Shown here: positions 25,701 to 35,807 of the stretch, one piece after another
Position numbering within the stretch: position 1 is the stretch's first letter
Layout: every line of letters begins with the position of its first letter
Source: Volvox africanus
Lineage: Eukaryota; Chlorophyta; Chlorophyceae; Chlamydomonadales; Volvocaceae
Direction: 5' to 3'
Assembly: GCA_030268105.1 (NCBI GenBank)
Contig: BSDZ01000079.1
Coordinates: 3,477,501-3,541,500 of the forward strand
Length of the DNA stretch: 64,000 nucleotides
The notes under the pieces: model-generated
What the model was told of the DNA's origin: nothing
What the model saw: the letters and a program-made list of their open reading frames with translations, nothing else
Databases searched by the model: none
Program-made: the position numbers and the translations under genes

Positions 25701-28700
25701 ACCACAACCAGGAAAAACGCGAATTGCAAGGCATGAACCGGAGGAGAACGAATGAGAACTTAAATTAGGATGCCTGTTGCTATGCAACTGGTAGATGCTG
25801 CAGTCGAAAGGTTATACTGGCTTGGTTCGCCTGCCCCTTCCACGCATGCGCCAGGTATCCACTGTCGCCCGTGGGCATCACATCACGCGATATGCCCCGG
25901 GCCGAAGAAAACATGCACAGAAGCCGGAGGGCACAAAGGCGAGGGGAAATGATTGAGAATGATCCTATGCAGAACTTTGCATGTCCATCTTTGGACATGC
26001 AAAGTTCACTCCACATCTCCGCATTTAATGTTGATCTCTTTAGATAGCTAACTTCGCCCACCCTACGTCCCTACCTCGTCTGACCGTCTCAGGGCCTCTT
26101 CATCGAGCGCGGTCGGCTGGAGACTGTGTGGCAGGTCCTGCGACGATTCGGTAAGGCAGGCTAGTTCATATAGGCTTGGAAAGGTGCCAGCCTGACACGC
26201 TATACTAGGACGACAAGCTGCCAGGGTCTCCCATCCCTATATTAATCCTTCTTTACTCAATCAGGCTTTTGCCTTCACCTTCCTCCATGGCGGGTTAGTT
26301 AATCTTGCTAATCTCGGTTTACTATTATCAGCTTCTCGAAGGACTCCGGAGACTGCCAACGTGCGGATTGGTGAACACAGCTGACAGTCTCGCCTCCTGC
26401 GCTTTATCCTGCTGTACCCCACTTCCCTCGACAGGCTACAATGATCAGCTGCGGTTAAGCGATGAGCTTTTGGACCGAGTCAATGTGCAGCTGCCGCCGG
26501 ACCAGGTGGGACTCAGGTGTAGGTGACTTGCGACTGGAGGGATTAGGTTGCGTGCTAGCGCTAGTCTCTGTGGGACTTCGCAGTGCGGCCTCGCAGTGAC
26601 TTTTATTGAGATAATTGGAGCATTAGGGCGGGGGTATGGTCTGCGAAGGGGTTTAATTAGTGTCAGCAAATAAACCACATCCATCTTCCCTTTCCCCATG
26701 CAACTCGCTGTCACCTTCCGTGGTCAGGCTAGGTGGCTTGATCGGGATAGAAATCCAATGGGACTGGATGCACGCGAGCTGCAGGGATTCCTTGGGCTAT
26801 GGAAGCTGGCAGTGCCCGGAAAGCGAGGCCTGGATGTGTGATGTTTTGAGGAGATGGTTGAACAATAGTCAAGTTCTTTTTAGCCAAGAGTTTTTATCGC
26901 TTAGCGAAAAGGTAATTTACTGCCTGATTTCTAAACATACAAAAGTTTGGTCCTAACACATCCGGAAAACTTGTCCCGGACGACAACCTCGTAAGTGGTG
27001 GGGCCCTTGTTTGTCCACTTTTATCCCTTCGCCCTGAGTATGTCAGGTCCTGGAGCTAAGCGACATCGGGGTCTCGTTCCTGCGGCAGCAATTTACGTTG
27101 TATGACGCACGTGACGAAGGAATGCTGAGCTGGGAGCAGCTGCAAGGGCTGTTCAGCACGTCACCGTCACTGCCCACCGAGTGGCAGGTGGGTGCATATG
27201 TTTTCATCGAGAAGAAATGAAAGGTGGCAGGGAGTAAACCCTGTATGTGACTGAGCCGTGAAGTGAACCTGACCATGAATTCAATGGTCAAAGTTAGAAG
27301 GGTTGACACGGGCTGTGCCATTATTGTCATGTCCGGCGTTGATCTGCCAAGACCTAAGAGGCTACAGGGCGCTTTTTATAAGCCCCTGTGTTCATGGGCT
27401 TTTGGGTGCCTTGTTCAAGTTCGCGTTACTTTGCAACTTTTATTGTGACAGCTCAACCCCGCTGGCGTTCGTGGCCCCCTCCATTCCTTCTCCAGAACGA
27501 GCGGGTGAACCGGCTCCTCGTCTGCGGTACGTATGGCGCCGTACATAACTTGGACGCCTTCATTGCGCGGTGGCGCTATTGTGCGCTGACCGACGCCCGC
27601 GGCACCCTGGCCCATTTGCTGTACCTGGGATACGAGGGGTCCCCGGGTGATTTGCTGGTGCGACGACAGCGGAGGCGGCCGGACAAGCGGCATCGTGAAG
27701 AGATGGCGGAAAGGTAAGACTTCTTCCGTAGGCCAAGTTACGAGGCAGCCGAGCAAGTGATTTCGAGCTATTGTATGGGCTCTATGGAGGTTACGTTCCC
27801 GTTCCGTGCCTGTTTGCAAGGGTCCACGAAAATTTGTATAGGCCCTAGGCGCCATACGCTACATGGCGGATGAGTAGAGTTGCCTGCGATGACTTGACAT
27901 CGGCTTACCAAACCCCGCCGCCACTGCCCCGTGGTATGATAACGGAGTGCAGGACTACGGCGCTGTGCTACGTGTTCGGTACCGCTGGCTGTGGGAAGTC
28001 CACACTCCTGCGAGCGCTTGCAGGGCGGAGGGCGGAAGGAGATGTTACCGCGGGTGCCGGCGCGGGAGGTGCTGCTGGGGGCGGTGTGCCTCCACTGACG
28101 GCTCTGGCCACCGTCACCTGCGACGACGGGCGCGACCGTACTCTTGCACTGGTGGAGGTAAGAGCAGGGGCGGGTGTTGGTCGCCTGGCTGCAGGTTGGA
28201 ATGGTTGTAAAAAAACAAGTGAATGACGGTGGCCAGCTGACCGGTTAGGTGTCTCATTTTATAGTCCGTTTGCAGATTGGGAAGTGGTATATGGAAAGGG
28301 AGCGTTGGTAAGGTGGATGGCCAGTGCCGTTTTTTTCTACCAAATTGCATTCTGGGTGGAATCTTGGCCTTGTCATGATCTCATGACAACATATCTTTTA
28401 CTGTTGCACCTCTCGCTGCATTACCTTCTCGCCGATTATGTTTAGTTCCGTCAGCAACTCCCATGCCAGGGAACGAGCCCACAAGCCGTGTTGCTTTGTC
28501 AACGCGGTGACTTCTGCCTTATCACTGCGTGGCTAACCGCCTGCCTGCTGCTGTGGGCGCTCTCGGCCGCAATCGCTGGTTTATTCTCCACATCTCTGAA
28601 CTTCCTCTTTAGGTTTCCGAGGATCTGACGAACGAGTTGCTGGCAGCCGCCTCGCTGTCGGGCCGCCCCACAACTCCGTCGGGAGCTGCTGCCACTGCAC

Positions 28701-30043
28701 ACCTGTTACTACCCTTTGGTGCATCGACCGCCGGCACCACAGCTGCGGGACCCTCCAACCCTCCCGCGGTGGTACCGGAAGCCCCATCCACCCCTATCGC
28801 CGGATCGCCATCGGCTCCGGGGTCAGTGGCGGGAGCACCATCGGGTCAAGGGTCAGTGCCGTCAGCGCCATCGGCGGGTTTCTTCTCTCAAGCTGCCGGA
28901 TCCGTATACAGCCTACCAGATTTATCCCGGGGTGACTGCGCGGTCTTTCTGTTTGACAGCACCAGCGCGGATTCATGGACCTGGGCGCAGAGGTCTATGC
29001 TTACGCTGTGCGGCTTGCCAGGGTGAGTGCATACCCCAGCTGATTTGAGCTGGGCATCTTCAGATGCTTTGAGAAGCACTCTTACTCGGGGATGTTGAAA
29101 TATTAACACGTCATGTCGTTTATAACGGCAGTTGCTGAGGACCTGTTTTCTCGTTCCCTCGAAGCCTTTGCGCTGCTGTTCCTCGTCCCTTGCGGCCACA
29201 GTTGCGAGACGCTCCCGGTGCTTTTGGTGTCCACCAAAGATGACGTGGGTATGAACGGGGAGCTGAGGGAGAGAGTGTTGGCAGCTTGCGGGGAGCTGTC
29301 ACTGCCGGACCCATTGCCGGTGGCGGCGGCTGACATGGCGGCCATGGGAGGCGTCTTCAGGTGAGGGACGTGCTTGAGCCTCGGTCAAGGGCCTGCTAAA
29401 TTGTTGCCGTGACAAATGATTGTGGCTTCTGCTCGAGTAGGGTTTGTGTTGCTCATGTAAAGCTCCAGGGGCGGCGGGACGAACAGAACCCATCATGTCT
29501 ATGATATTGTTGCAGGGTGTTACGGAACTGCATGTGTATCATCGTGACGGCTGGTGCCCTCTTGATACGGCTGGTATCTCGTCACTTTCCTCGAATTGGG
29601 CACACCCCAAGTGCTGCTCCTCTTTGCCTTCCTTGCTTCCGTACCTTCGCAGGCAAATCCTATCGGCCTCCATCTTGACACCTGAAGCCCACATTCCCGA
29701 CACCCCGGCCCGAAAGGACCGCCGGCGCCTGCAGCGGCGCCTCGTAATTGGCGGGGTGGCAGTGGCGCTGGCAGCGCTGGGAGGGTACTGTCTTTACACC
29801 TTGTATTCGGATGGAGGGGCGCGCGCGACAGGTGGAAAGGAAGGTAATAATGCAGTTGTGGCTAAACTTGCATCAGGCGGGGCTCCAGCACTAGCCAACA
29901 CCAGCGATGCTGGGTTGGCGGCTGCCAGTGTCAATGCTAGCGTGGTACCGGCGGCGGCAGGTGGCGTGGCTGAGAGTCCATCTCTTGGTGACCGCTTGGG
30001 CTCGTTTTTTTCGTTGCCGGGAGCGTCCTTCCTGACGCGGTAA
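22795..30043 (+). CDS. MIRO: Miro/RHOT mitochondrial Rho GTPase
   Basis: Fourteen exons: 22795-22873, 22975-23294, 23687-23822, 24262-24392, 24835-24927, 25551-25622, 26093-26150, 26435-26505, 27047-27187, 27496-27713, 27953-28157, 28613-29022, 29202-29360 and 29653-30043 (TAA 30041-30043); 827 aa. Order matches Miro: N-terminal GTPase (P-loop GDPDTGKTS near residue 20, DTSA, CKAD), EF-hand 1 (FDADKDGTLSDAEV, ~217-230, across an exon junction), EF-hand 2 (YDARDEGMLSWEQL, ~340), C-terminal GTPase (P-loop GTAGCGKST ~449, FDSTSAD, STKDD ~653) and one membrane helix (LVIGGVAVALAALGGYCLY, ~728-746) after a basic RKDRRRLQRR. Miro sits in the mitochondrial outer membrane and controls movement, shape and ER contact. 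It is longer than usual (~620-660 aa) because of a Pro/Ser/Gly linker in GTPase 2 and an ~80-residue tail after the membrane helix. The exon 3 acceptor (CTGAG|CGC) is weak. Confidence 0.93.
25972..26007. repeat. Perfect 16-bp inverted repeat in a Miro intron
   Basis: GAACTTTGCATGTCCA at 25972-25987 is followed by a 4-nt loop (TCTT) and its exact reverse complement at 25992-26007. It lies about 90 nt before the acceptor of Miro exon 7, so the RNA would form a stable hairpin in the intron. Confidence 0.9.
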
Positions 30044-30163
30044 GGTGTTTAAAGTGTTGAGGACTTGAAAGCTTGCATATAGTTCGTGTATAGGAGTTGA
30101 GTGGCTTTAACCTCGGCTGTGGAGCCTAATGGATTTCGTACGGGGCTTCAGCGTGAAGGAGAG

Positions 30164-30168
30164 TGTAA
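30164..30168 (+). terminator. Candidate TGTAA poly(A) signal of Miro
   Basis: TGTAA about 120 nt after the Miro stop codon, a normal algal 3' UTR distance. Confidence 0.45.
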
Positions 30169-31302
30169 TATGCTCGGCTTTATGCATCGGCTTGTGCGCG
30201 CGTTGGCGCTAGAGAGCGAAATGTCAGTCACTGCTATGTAGTGCAGCCGTTGCGGAGAAACTATTGAACCCATGGCCACAGAGGCAGGGTTGCAGCATGG
30301 GCCGTCATGCAACATGTCTATTCAAAGGGTCGTCATCTGTCTGTTGCAGGAGGGGAACGGAACGAAAGGGCGAAGGGATTCATGCTGAATGGTTGGTGTC
30401 TGTTTGTTTGTTTAGCAGCGGAAATGAAGGGCTCATTGTATTGGGCAGTGGGTCAATCCAAAGGTCCAAGGATGGGGGGAATTAAAATGTGAAAGGAGTT
30501 CTCCATCCGGGACTGGGGGAGTTTCTTACGAAGGGTTTTGGGAGTTAACAAACGTGACGTCTAAGAGTAGATGAAGGGTCTTGGGGAGGTCGCAGGAGAC
30601 CATGATTGAGAGGTTCGCGCGTCCTTGGCGTGTGTTTATAGCGCTGCAGGGAGAACATGATGCTGCACGTTGTTTCATGCACTAGGGCTGTCAACGACTG
30701 CAGGCGCTGCCGGCACGATTAAGATCCGGTGCAGGATATAAATTTTACGGCGAAACAGATTGATTGGCCGTCGATAACGCAGGCTGTCGATCTAGTTGCC
30801 CATCGGCTGATCTCAGCTGCTCTGACTGGTGGAAGACTGCTTTGGGAAGTGGCGCTACAGTGCTAGTGCCGCTGCTGCCGCGACCACTTGGCTGCAGCTG
30901 GGCCGTATGGTGTCACATGCCTCACTGTACTTCAGTGGGGACGGAAACCTTCAACGAACAAAGAACAAGGCTTTAGATGAATGGCTGGCTTAAAGACGGA
31001 GACCTGGATACTTAATTACTCGACGAGTGCGTGTGTGCCCACATTGATTAGTGGCCTGTCACTTAAGCTATATTTTGAGCTTTTGAGCATCAGATGGGGC
31101 AACGCGGCATGTCCGGCTCAGTTAGCGCCTTAGCCCAATTGCAGGCGACTATCGAACGCAATGTGTAGCACCGGCCCATTGATTCGGATGCACGGCTTGT
31201 CCGGTTAGATGGTAGCTTCCGCGACCTGGCAGAGGGTGCGGGGGGCCCGGGGGCTTTACCTGACATGTATAACTGTACGTGTGTCTGCGGACGCGCATAC
31301 TT

Positions 31303-31393
31303 AGCTGCTGCTGATGGCCAGGACTTTGACTGTCCTAATAGCCTTACAGCTGCTGCTGGTGGCAAAGACCATGACCTGTCCTTATAGTCTTAT
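31303..31393 (+). repeat. Imperfect ~45-bp tandem duplication
   Basis: Two neighbouring units, 31303-31347 and 31348-31393, both begin AGCTGCTGCTG and share the CCATGAC/TTTGAC...TGTCCT.ATAG.CTTA frame; a partial third copy (AGCTGCGACTGATTGA) follows. Confidence 0.65.
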
Positions 31394-31547
31394 AGCTGCG
31401 ACTGATTGATTGCTGTTTTGTTCTCCTTGATTAGCGACTGATCTGCATAATGACGGGCCGCCTGCATAACTAGCAGAATATACATTCTGCTGCTAAAATT
31501 TGGCAAAATAAGTATACTGCATTGGTACTTACGTCCAGATGTGTCAC

Positions 31548-31552
31548 TTACA
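31548..31552 (-). terminator. Candidate poly(A) signal of uS19m
   Basis: TGTAA on the minus strand about 370 nt after the uS19m stop codon. Confidence 0.3.
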
Positions 31553-31923
31553 CCCCGGCCCGATCTCCAGCTATTACTGTCCTCGGGAACGTTACTCTCA
31601 AAACCCCTTCAAATCAAATTCAGTTGTGACAGCACTTTTCGCCCAAGCGGCTTTCCAGGAAAAGACAGTCACGCAACTTAGGGCCCATGTTCCACTCGTG
31701 TATGGCAGCCTAGAGTGGCCACTGCAGACGCGCAATATAAATGATTGTGGTGTAGCGTTTGCACAGCGCCCGCAGCGGCATACTAAATGTCAACAGCACA
31801 ACGTCCACCGGCATGGCACCCCGTCAGCGCAAAATCTCTTTTCAACTATCAATCTAACCATTGGACATGTGATGCCGATGTGAACCTTGACGCGACCCAC
31901 GGGATGGCTCCGAAAATAGCACA

Positions 31924-32277
31924 TCACCCAGCCTTGCCCGTCTTCGGGTTGATCTTCTTTTTCACTACTGATGTAGACTCCTTGGCCTTGTGCTTTGGCA
32001 ACACTTTCGTTGGGGCAAATTCACCTAGCCGATGGCCCACCATCGCCTCTTGCACCTCCAGATTGATGAAGCTCTTACCATTGTGTACACCGAATCGACA
32101 AGCTAAGAAATCAGGCAGAATAGTTGAAGCTCTGCTGTAGGTGTTGATGACCTCTGGGGCTTTTTGTCCCAGAAAGCGGCCCTTGTTCCACCACTCGGGA
32201 TGCTTTCGCGCGAGATTTACGACATCTTGAAGTAAGTTCACGGCCACATAGGGACCCTTCCAAATACTACGTGGCAT
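31924..32277 (-). CDS. RPS19: Mitochondrial small-subunit ribosomal protein uS19 (nuclear gene)
   Basis: Single uninterrupted 117-codon frame. It opens MPRSIWKGPYVAVNLL, the hallmark N-terminus of uS19, and continues with SRASTILPDFLACRFGVHNGKSF and EAMVGHRLGEFAPTKVLPKHK, all conserved core motifs. The C-terminus is basic (KESTSVVKKKINPKTG). uS19 binds the head of the small ribosomal subunit near the A site. The PRSxWKGP form is typical of mitochondrial uS19, and plastid copies are normally organelle-encoded, so mitochondrial function is the better call. No separate targeting peptide is visible: as in many mitochondrial uS19 proteins the N-terminus is basic and may itself target, or a 5' exon was missed. 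It is the only gene in the window without an intron in its reading frame. Confidence 0.9.
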   Translation of the reverse strand: MPRSIWKGPYVAVNLLQDVVNLARKHPEWWNKGRFLGQKAPEVINTYSRASTILPDFLACRFGVHNGKSFINLEVQEAMVGHRLGEFAPTKVLPKHKAKESTSVVKKKINPKTGKAG

Positions 32278-32737
32278 GCGTCGAATGCAGCGGCTGGCGT
32301 ATTGCGAGACCTCGACTGCTGGGGCGAAGTAAAAATAAGGAAATCCCCGGTCAATCTACTTCCTTTAAATAAAAAAGTGTTAGATACGCAATGAAGGAGC
32401 AAGCGCATGTAACGCGCGTACCGATTGCCTTGGATTACGTTTGCCAACTACGATATATTGACTGAAACTGAAGTTCTGAAGACATCAAAAAAACATACAC
32501 AAGTTGCCAGGATACATGCGCGCAAATATTCTTCCTGGTGCGCGTAACATTACGGCGCTCGTCCAACGAACATAGCCATCTTTCACGTTTGCACCTGTAT
32601 CCTTGCCAGCCGCTGTCCTAATCCGGGTATCTCTCACGCAACATGGTTAGGAGTATAATTTATATAATGGACTGTTAGGGCAGCTTCAAAGCTAGTGACC
32701 AACAACGTGTGCAGGCTTACAATCATCGTGCCCAAGC
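32278..32737. promoter_or_regulatory. Divergent promoter between uS19m (-) and SRR1 (+)
   Basis: 460 bp between start codons, AT-rich. TATATAA at about 32661-32667 lies ~70 bp before the SRR1 ATG and could be a TATA box. Sharing of elements is inferred. Confidence 0.4.
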
Positions 32738-34918
32738 ATGCGTAACCCGCATCCGAATCAATCACTTTCTAGCAGGTCCGAATCCCAACATGTTTTTCGC
32801 GGCCTGCCCGCTGTATCTCCTGCTCCCTCGCTACCCTTTCTAACTTGCCTTGCATTCCATCACGGCGCCTCCCGGTGCCGCAACCAGCCACGTCTAACCT
32901 TGTTTGGAGCAGCCCAGTCTAACCATGGCACAGCCCCCCCAAACGCCAGTCCTGCTAACAGAACTTTATACGGCAGCCGTAGTGCCATCGGACAGCAGTT
33001 TCTCCGTCTTCTTCTTGATGCACCAGATGTAAGCTTACCTCAGACACCTGTTTGTCCTGCTTCTGATGTTGCTGCAGCACCATGCTTAGCGGCCACTGCA
33101 GGAACAGAAAGTGAGGTCCCGGCGCCGGGCGCTAGGTATACTGCTGCCGTCGCCACCTCCACGGCATGCCTAGACCGCGTTGCATCGCTGGTTCGCGAGG
33201 TGGCTGCCCTCATGGCGTCCCACCGCGACATGGCCACATTACGGTACGTGATGGAAGCGTGCCAGGCACGAGCAAACACTGCGAGCGCCGGCAGCAGCAT
33301 GGGAGGCACCGGCAGTGCCACAAAACCCTTCGGGCGCAGCAGCGGCGGCGGCAGCGTGTCTCAATTTGTGCCCATGTTTCCTAACATGCCGGTTTCTGGA
33401 GCACCCGTGGCGTCTCGTGCGCCGTCAGCAACATCTCCCCCACCACCTCAGACATCACCAGCAGCGAGGGATCCATCCAACAGCAGCAGCACAGAGATGG
33501 CGGCGTCCACCGCAGGGACCGCGTCACAAGGGGACGAGTTGTGCAATGGAGTCCTCGTCCGTGACCGCAACTGGGATTGGCAGCAAGTGCGACGGGTAGT
33601 GGTTGTAGGCCTGGGATCACTGGCTTCCTACCAGGCGGCGTTACGCAGCGGTAGGCAGACGGAGAGGGAGAGCTCACGTGCAGCATCCAGGTGGGAATAC
33701 GACGCAAAGCAGGAGATTACTGCTAAATGATTCGGAGGTTACGAGTTGACGTACTTCCCGGAGAAGGAAGCGTTATGGAAGGTTGGAATGATTGCCGACC
33801 CGCGGCTCAGCATTTGCGCACCGTTTCGTATTGGATCTTGCACTTTTGTGTAGTCAGCGGATGGACAGGGCGCTTTCTTCCTCCCATAAGCCCCTTAGTG
33901 CTCGTCAGTGCTCGTCCTCAATATTGCCTCTCAACTGCAGTAATTTCATCAGAGGACTCAGTGGTAGGGGTCATTTTTGTCCTGATGGTCTGTGCGCTGC
34001 GTCCTCTCCTGCAGGTTGTACCAGCTGGCGCTATCTCTGGTACTGGCATCGCCCTCCACCCTTCAGGCCCTAGGGGACCAGCAGGCCCGGCCGTCTGCTA
34101 GTGCCGCGAAACCAGACTCGGCCGTAAAGGCCGGGGGGCAAGAACCTACTCACAGCACTGGGGCGCAAGCAGCGGCTATAAACTCGGCTGCGACGACGGT
34201 GCCCAAGTTTTGCCCGCCCGTAGCGGATGGTGGCCGGCTTCCCCATCCGGTGATTGAGCGGGTGCTCTACTGCGACCCCGAATACCTGGAGTGGGATATA
34301 CGGCTCATAGAGAACCTCTGGCACAGCCCCGCTAACAATGGTTTCGACCCTCCCTTGCAAACAGCAGCACTGAGGGATACGGGTAAGTGGAAGGAACCGT
34401 TACGCAGTCAGGGACAGATGGACGCGACCGCAGAGGAAGCTCAGCCCATGCAGCAGCTTGCTGCCGCCACCATCGCCACCGCCGCCGCCACAGCAGCACC
34501 GCCGGCTACCCTTATCGCGTATACGCCCACTTTATTCTATGCGCCATGCTGTCCACGAGAGCTATATGATGAGATTGTACGGCGTAATTTTGCGGCTGGC
34601 ACGCTGCATAATGTGGCGCTGGTGGGCAACAGCCTGAGGGCCCAGGCGGAAACGGCGCTGCTGTTACGGGCGTTTGGTGGCGGTGGGGGCATTGGCGGCG
34701 GTGCTGGTATGGCCGGACTGGCGTCGGCTGGCATCGGCGGGCGTTTTGGCGCTCTTAGTAGCGGAGCAGGGCAGGGGCAAGAGAGGGACGGACAAGGGCA
34801 ATTGATGACTGGGGAGGAGGCCTTTGTTGAGCTTGTGGCATGTGGCCGTGTTGTGGAGGCATTGCTACCGGATTTTGCTGCACATGGAGTGGCAATCGCG
34901 CTTCATTTATTCCTGTAG
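32738..34918 (+). CDS. SRR1: SRR1-domain protein (SENSITIVITY TO RED LIGHT REDUCED 1-like)
   Basis: Two exons, 32738-33690 (ends CCAG|GTGGGA, phase 2) and 34015-34918 (TAG 34916-34918); 618 aa. SRR1 motifs in order: an amphipathic N-terminal segment (CLDRVASLVREVAALMA), VRRVVVVGLGSLASYQAA, then across the junction LYQLALSLVLASP, the acidic VLYCDPEYLEWD, TLFYAPCCPRELYDEIV and LHNVALVGNSLRAQAE, ending in the helical AFVELVACGRVVEALLPDF. Plant SRR1 affects phytochrome B signalling and the circadian clock; animal homologues link to heme metabolism. Molecular activity is unsettled. The protein is more than twice the usual length because of a Ser/Pro-rich N-terminus and Gly/Ala-rich insertions (GGGGGIGGGAGM). 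The first ATG of the open frame is used; a later start is possible. Confidence 0.88.
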
Positions 34919-35807
34919 CTGGGTAGCAGGCGACGGGGGATCCTGTCAGCATGCTTTTCCTGGTTGAGGCCTTGATATGTTTTCAGAGGAGGAATCTCCC
35001 CCAGGTGAAAATTTGGCCTTAGAAAGGGGTTTGGCACTGTGCGATGCAGCGACATTTGCCTTGAATTGTACGGCAGACAGTTGAAGCGCGCGGCAGGTGA
35101 TGCAAGGTTTCATGCAAACTGCCAGCGTTCTCTTTTGCCAGATTGTATGTTACATAAAGATACATTATCAAAATCTGGTCCGATTTTCTGGTGATTCTGA
35201 GGTCCCATTGTCTATACTGGTCATGAAGACTTGAAGGAAAGGAAATCACAAATGATAACGTCTCTATGGTTGATCCAAATTATGTATTATCTATAAACCT
35301 TGAGTTTGGTTAGGAGTATATACTAAACTGGACAGACTCGGCGTAATGGCCGGCAGTTGTGATGCTTCCGGGCGTGATTCGCACGGCGGTGACGAGAGCA
35401 GAATGCACTGCAGCACTGGTGAACCTGGAGCTTCAAGTATTCAGAAAGTTGTGTTTCGTCTCTCTGATTTACAAAGAACCTTTGCGCGTCTAACACCTAC
35501 CACGCAAAACACCCGATGCGAAACGCTTTTCGCCACATCCCAATCTTCCCCTACCTGGTGTTTTCTTTGTATTGCAATGGCCTATTGATCCCTATGATTG
35601 CTCTTAGTACAACCCACCAAAGCCAACTTGAGGGGCACGTGACACTTGCATATCCAGGGGTTCCCTGCGCACATCTTCGTATGAAGGACTTGAAAGCAGC
35701 AGTCGTCAACCTGAGTGCTGATTTAAGCCTGACGTCACCAATACCGAGATGCGGAGCCAAACAAAAGCCAAACTGCATGTAAACACGCGTTTCATACTCT
35801 TTTGCAG
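34919..35807. other. Spacer between SRR1 and the SDR gene
   Basis: About 0.9 kb with the SRR1 3' UTR and the 5' part of the SDR gene. An ATG at 35346 opens a Gly/Ser-rich frame (MAGSCDASGRDSHGGDESR) that could be a first SDR exon, but I find no donor whose phase fits the 35808 exon. Confidence 0.4.

Larger units (their letters stand above)
30044..31923. other. Spacer between convergent Miro and uS19m genes
   Basis: About 1.9 kb without a supported coding exon. It holds both 3' UTRs and a ~45-bp tandem duplication at 31303-31393. The open frames here overlap on both strands and lack motifs. Confidence 0.45.
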
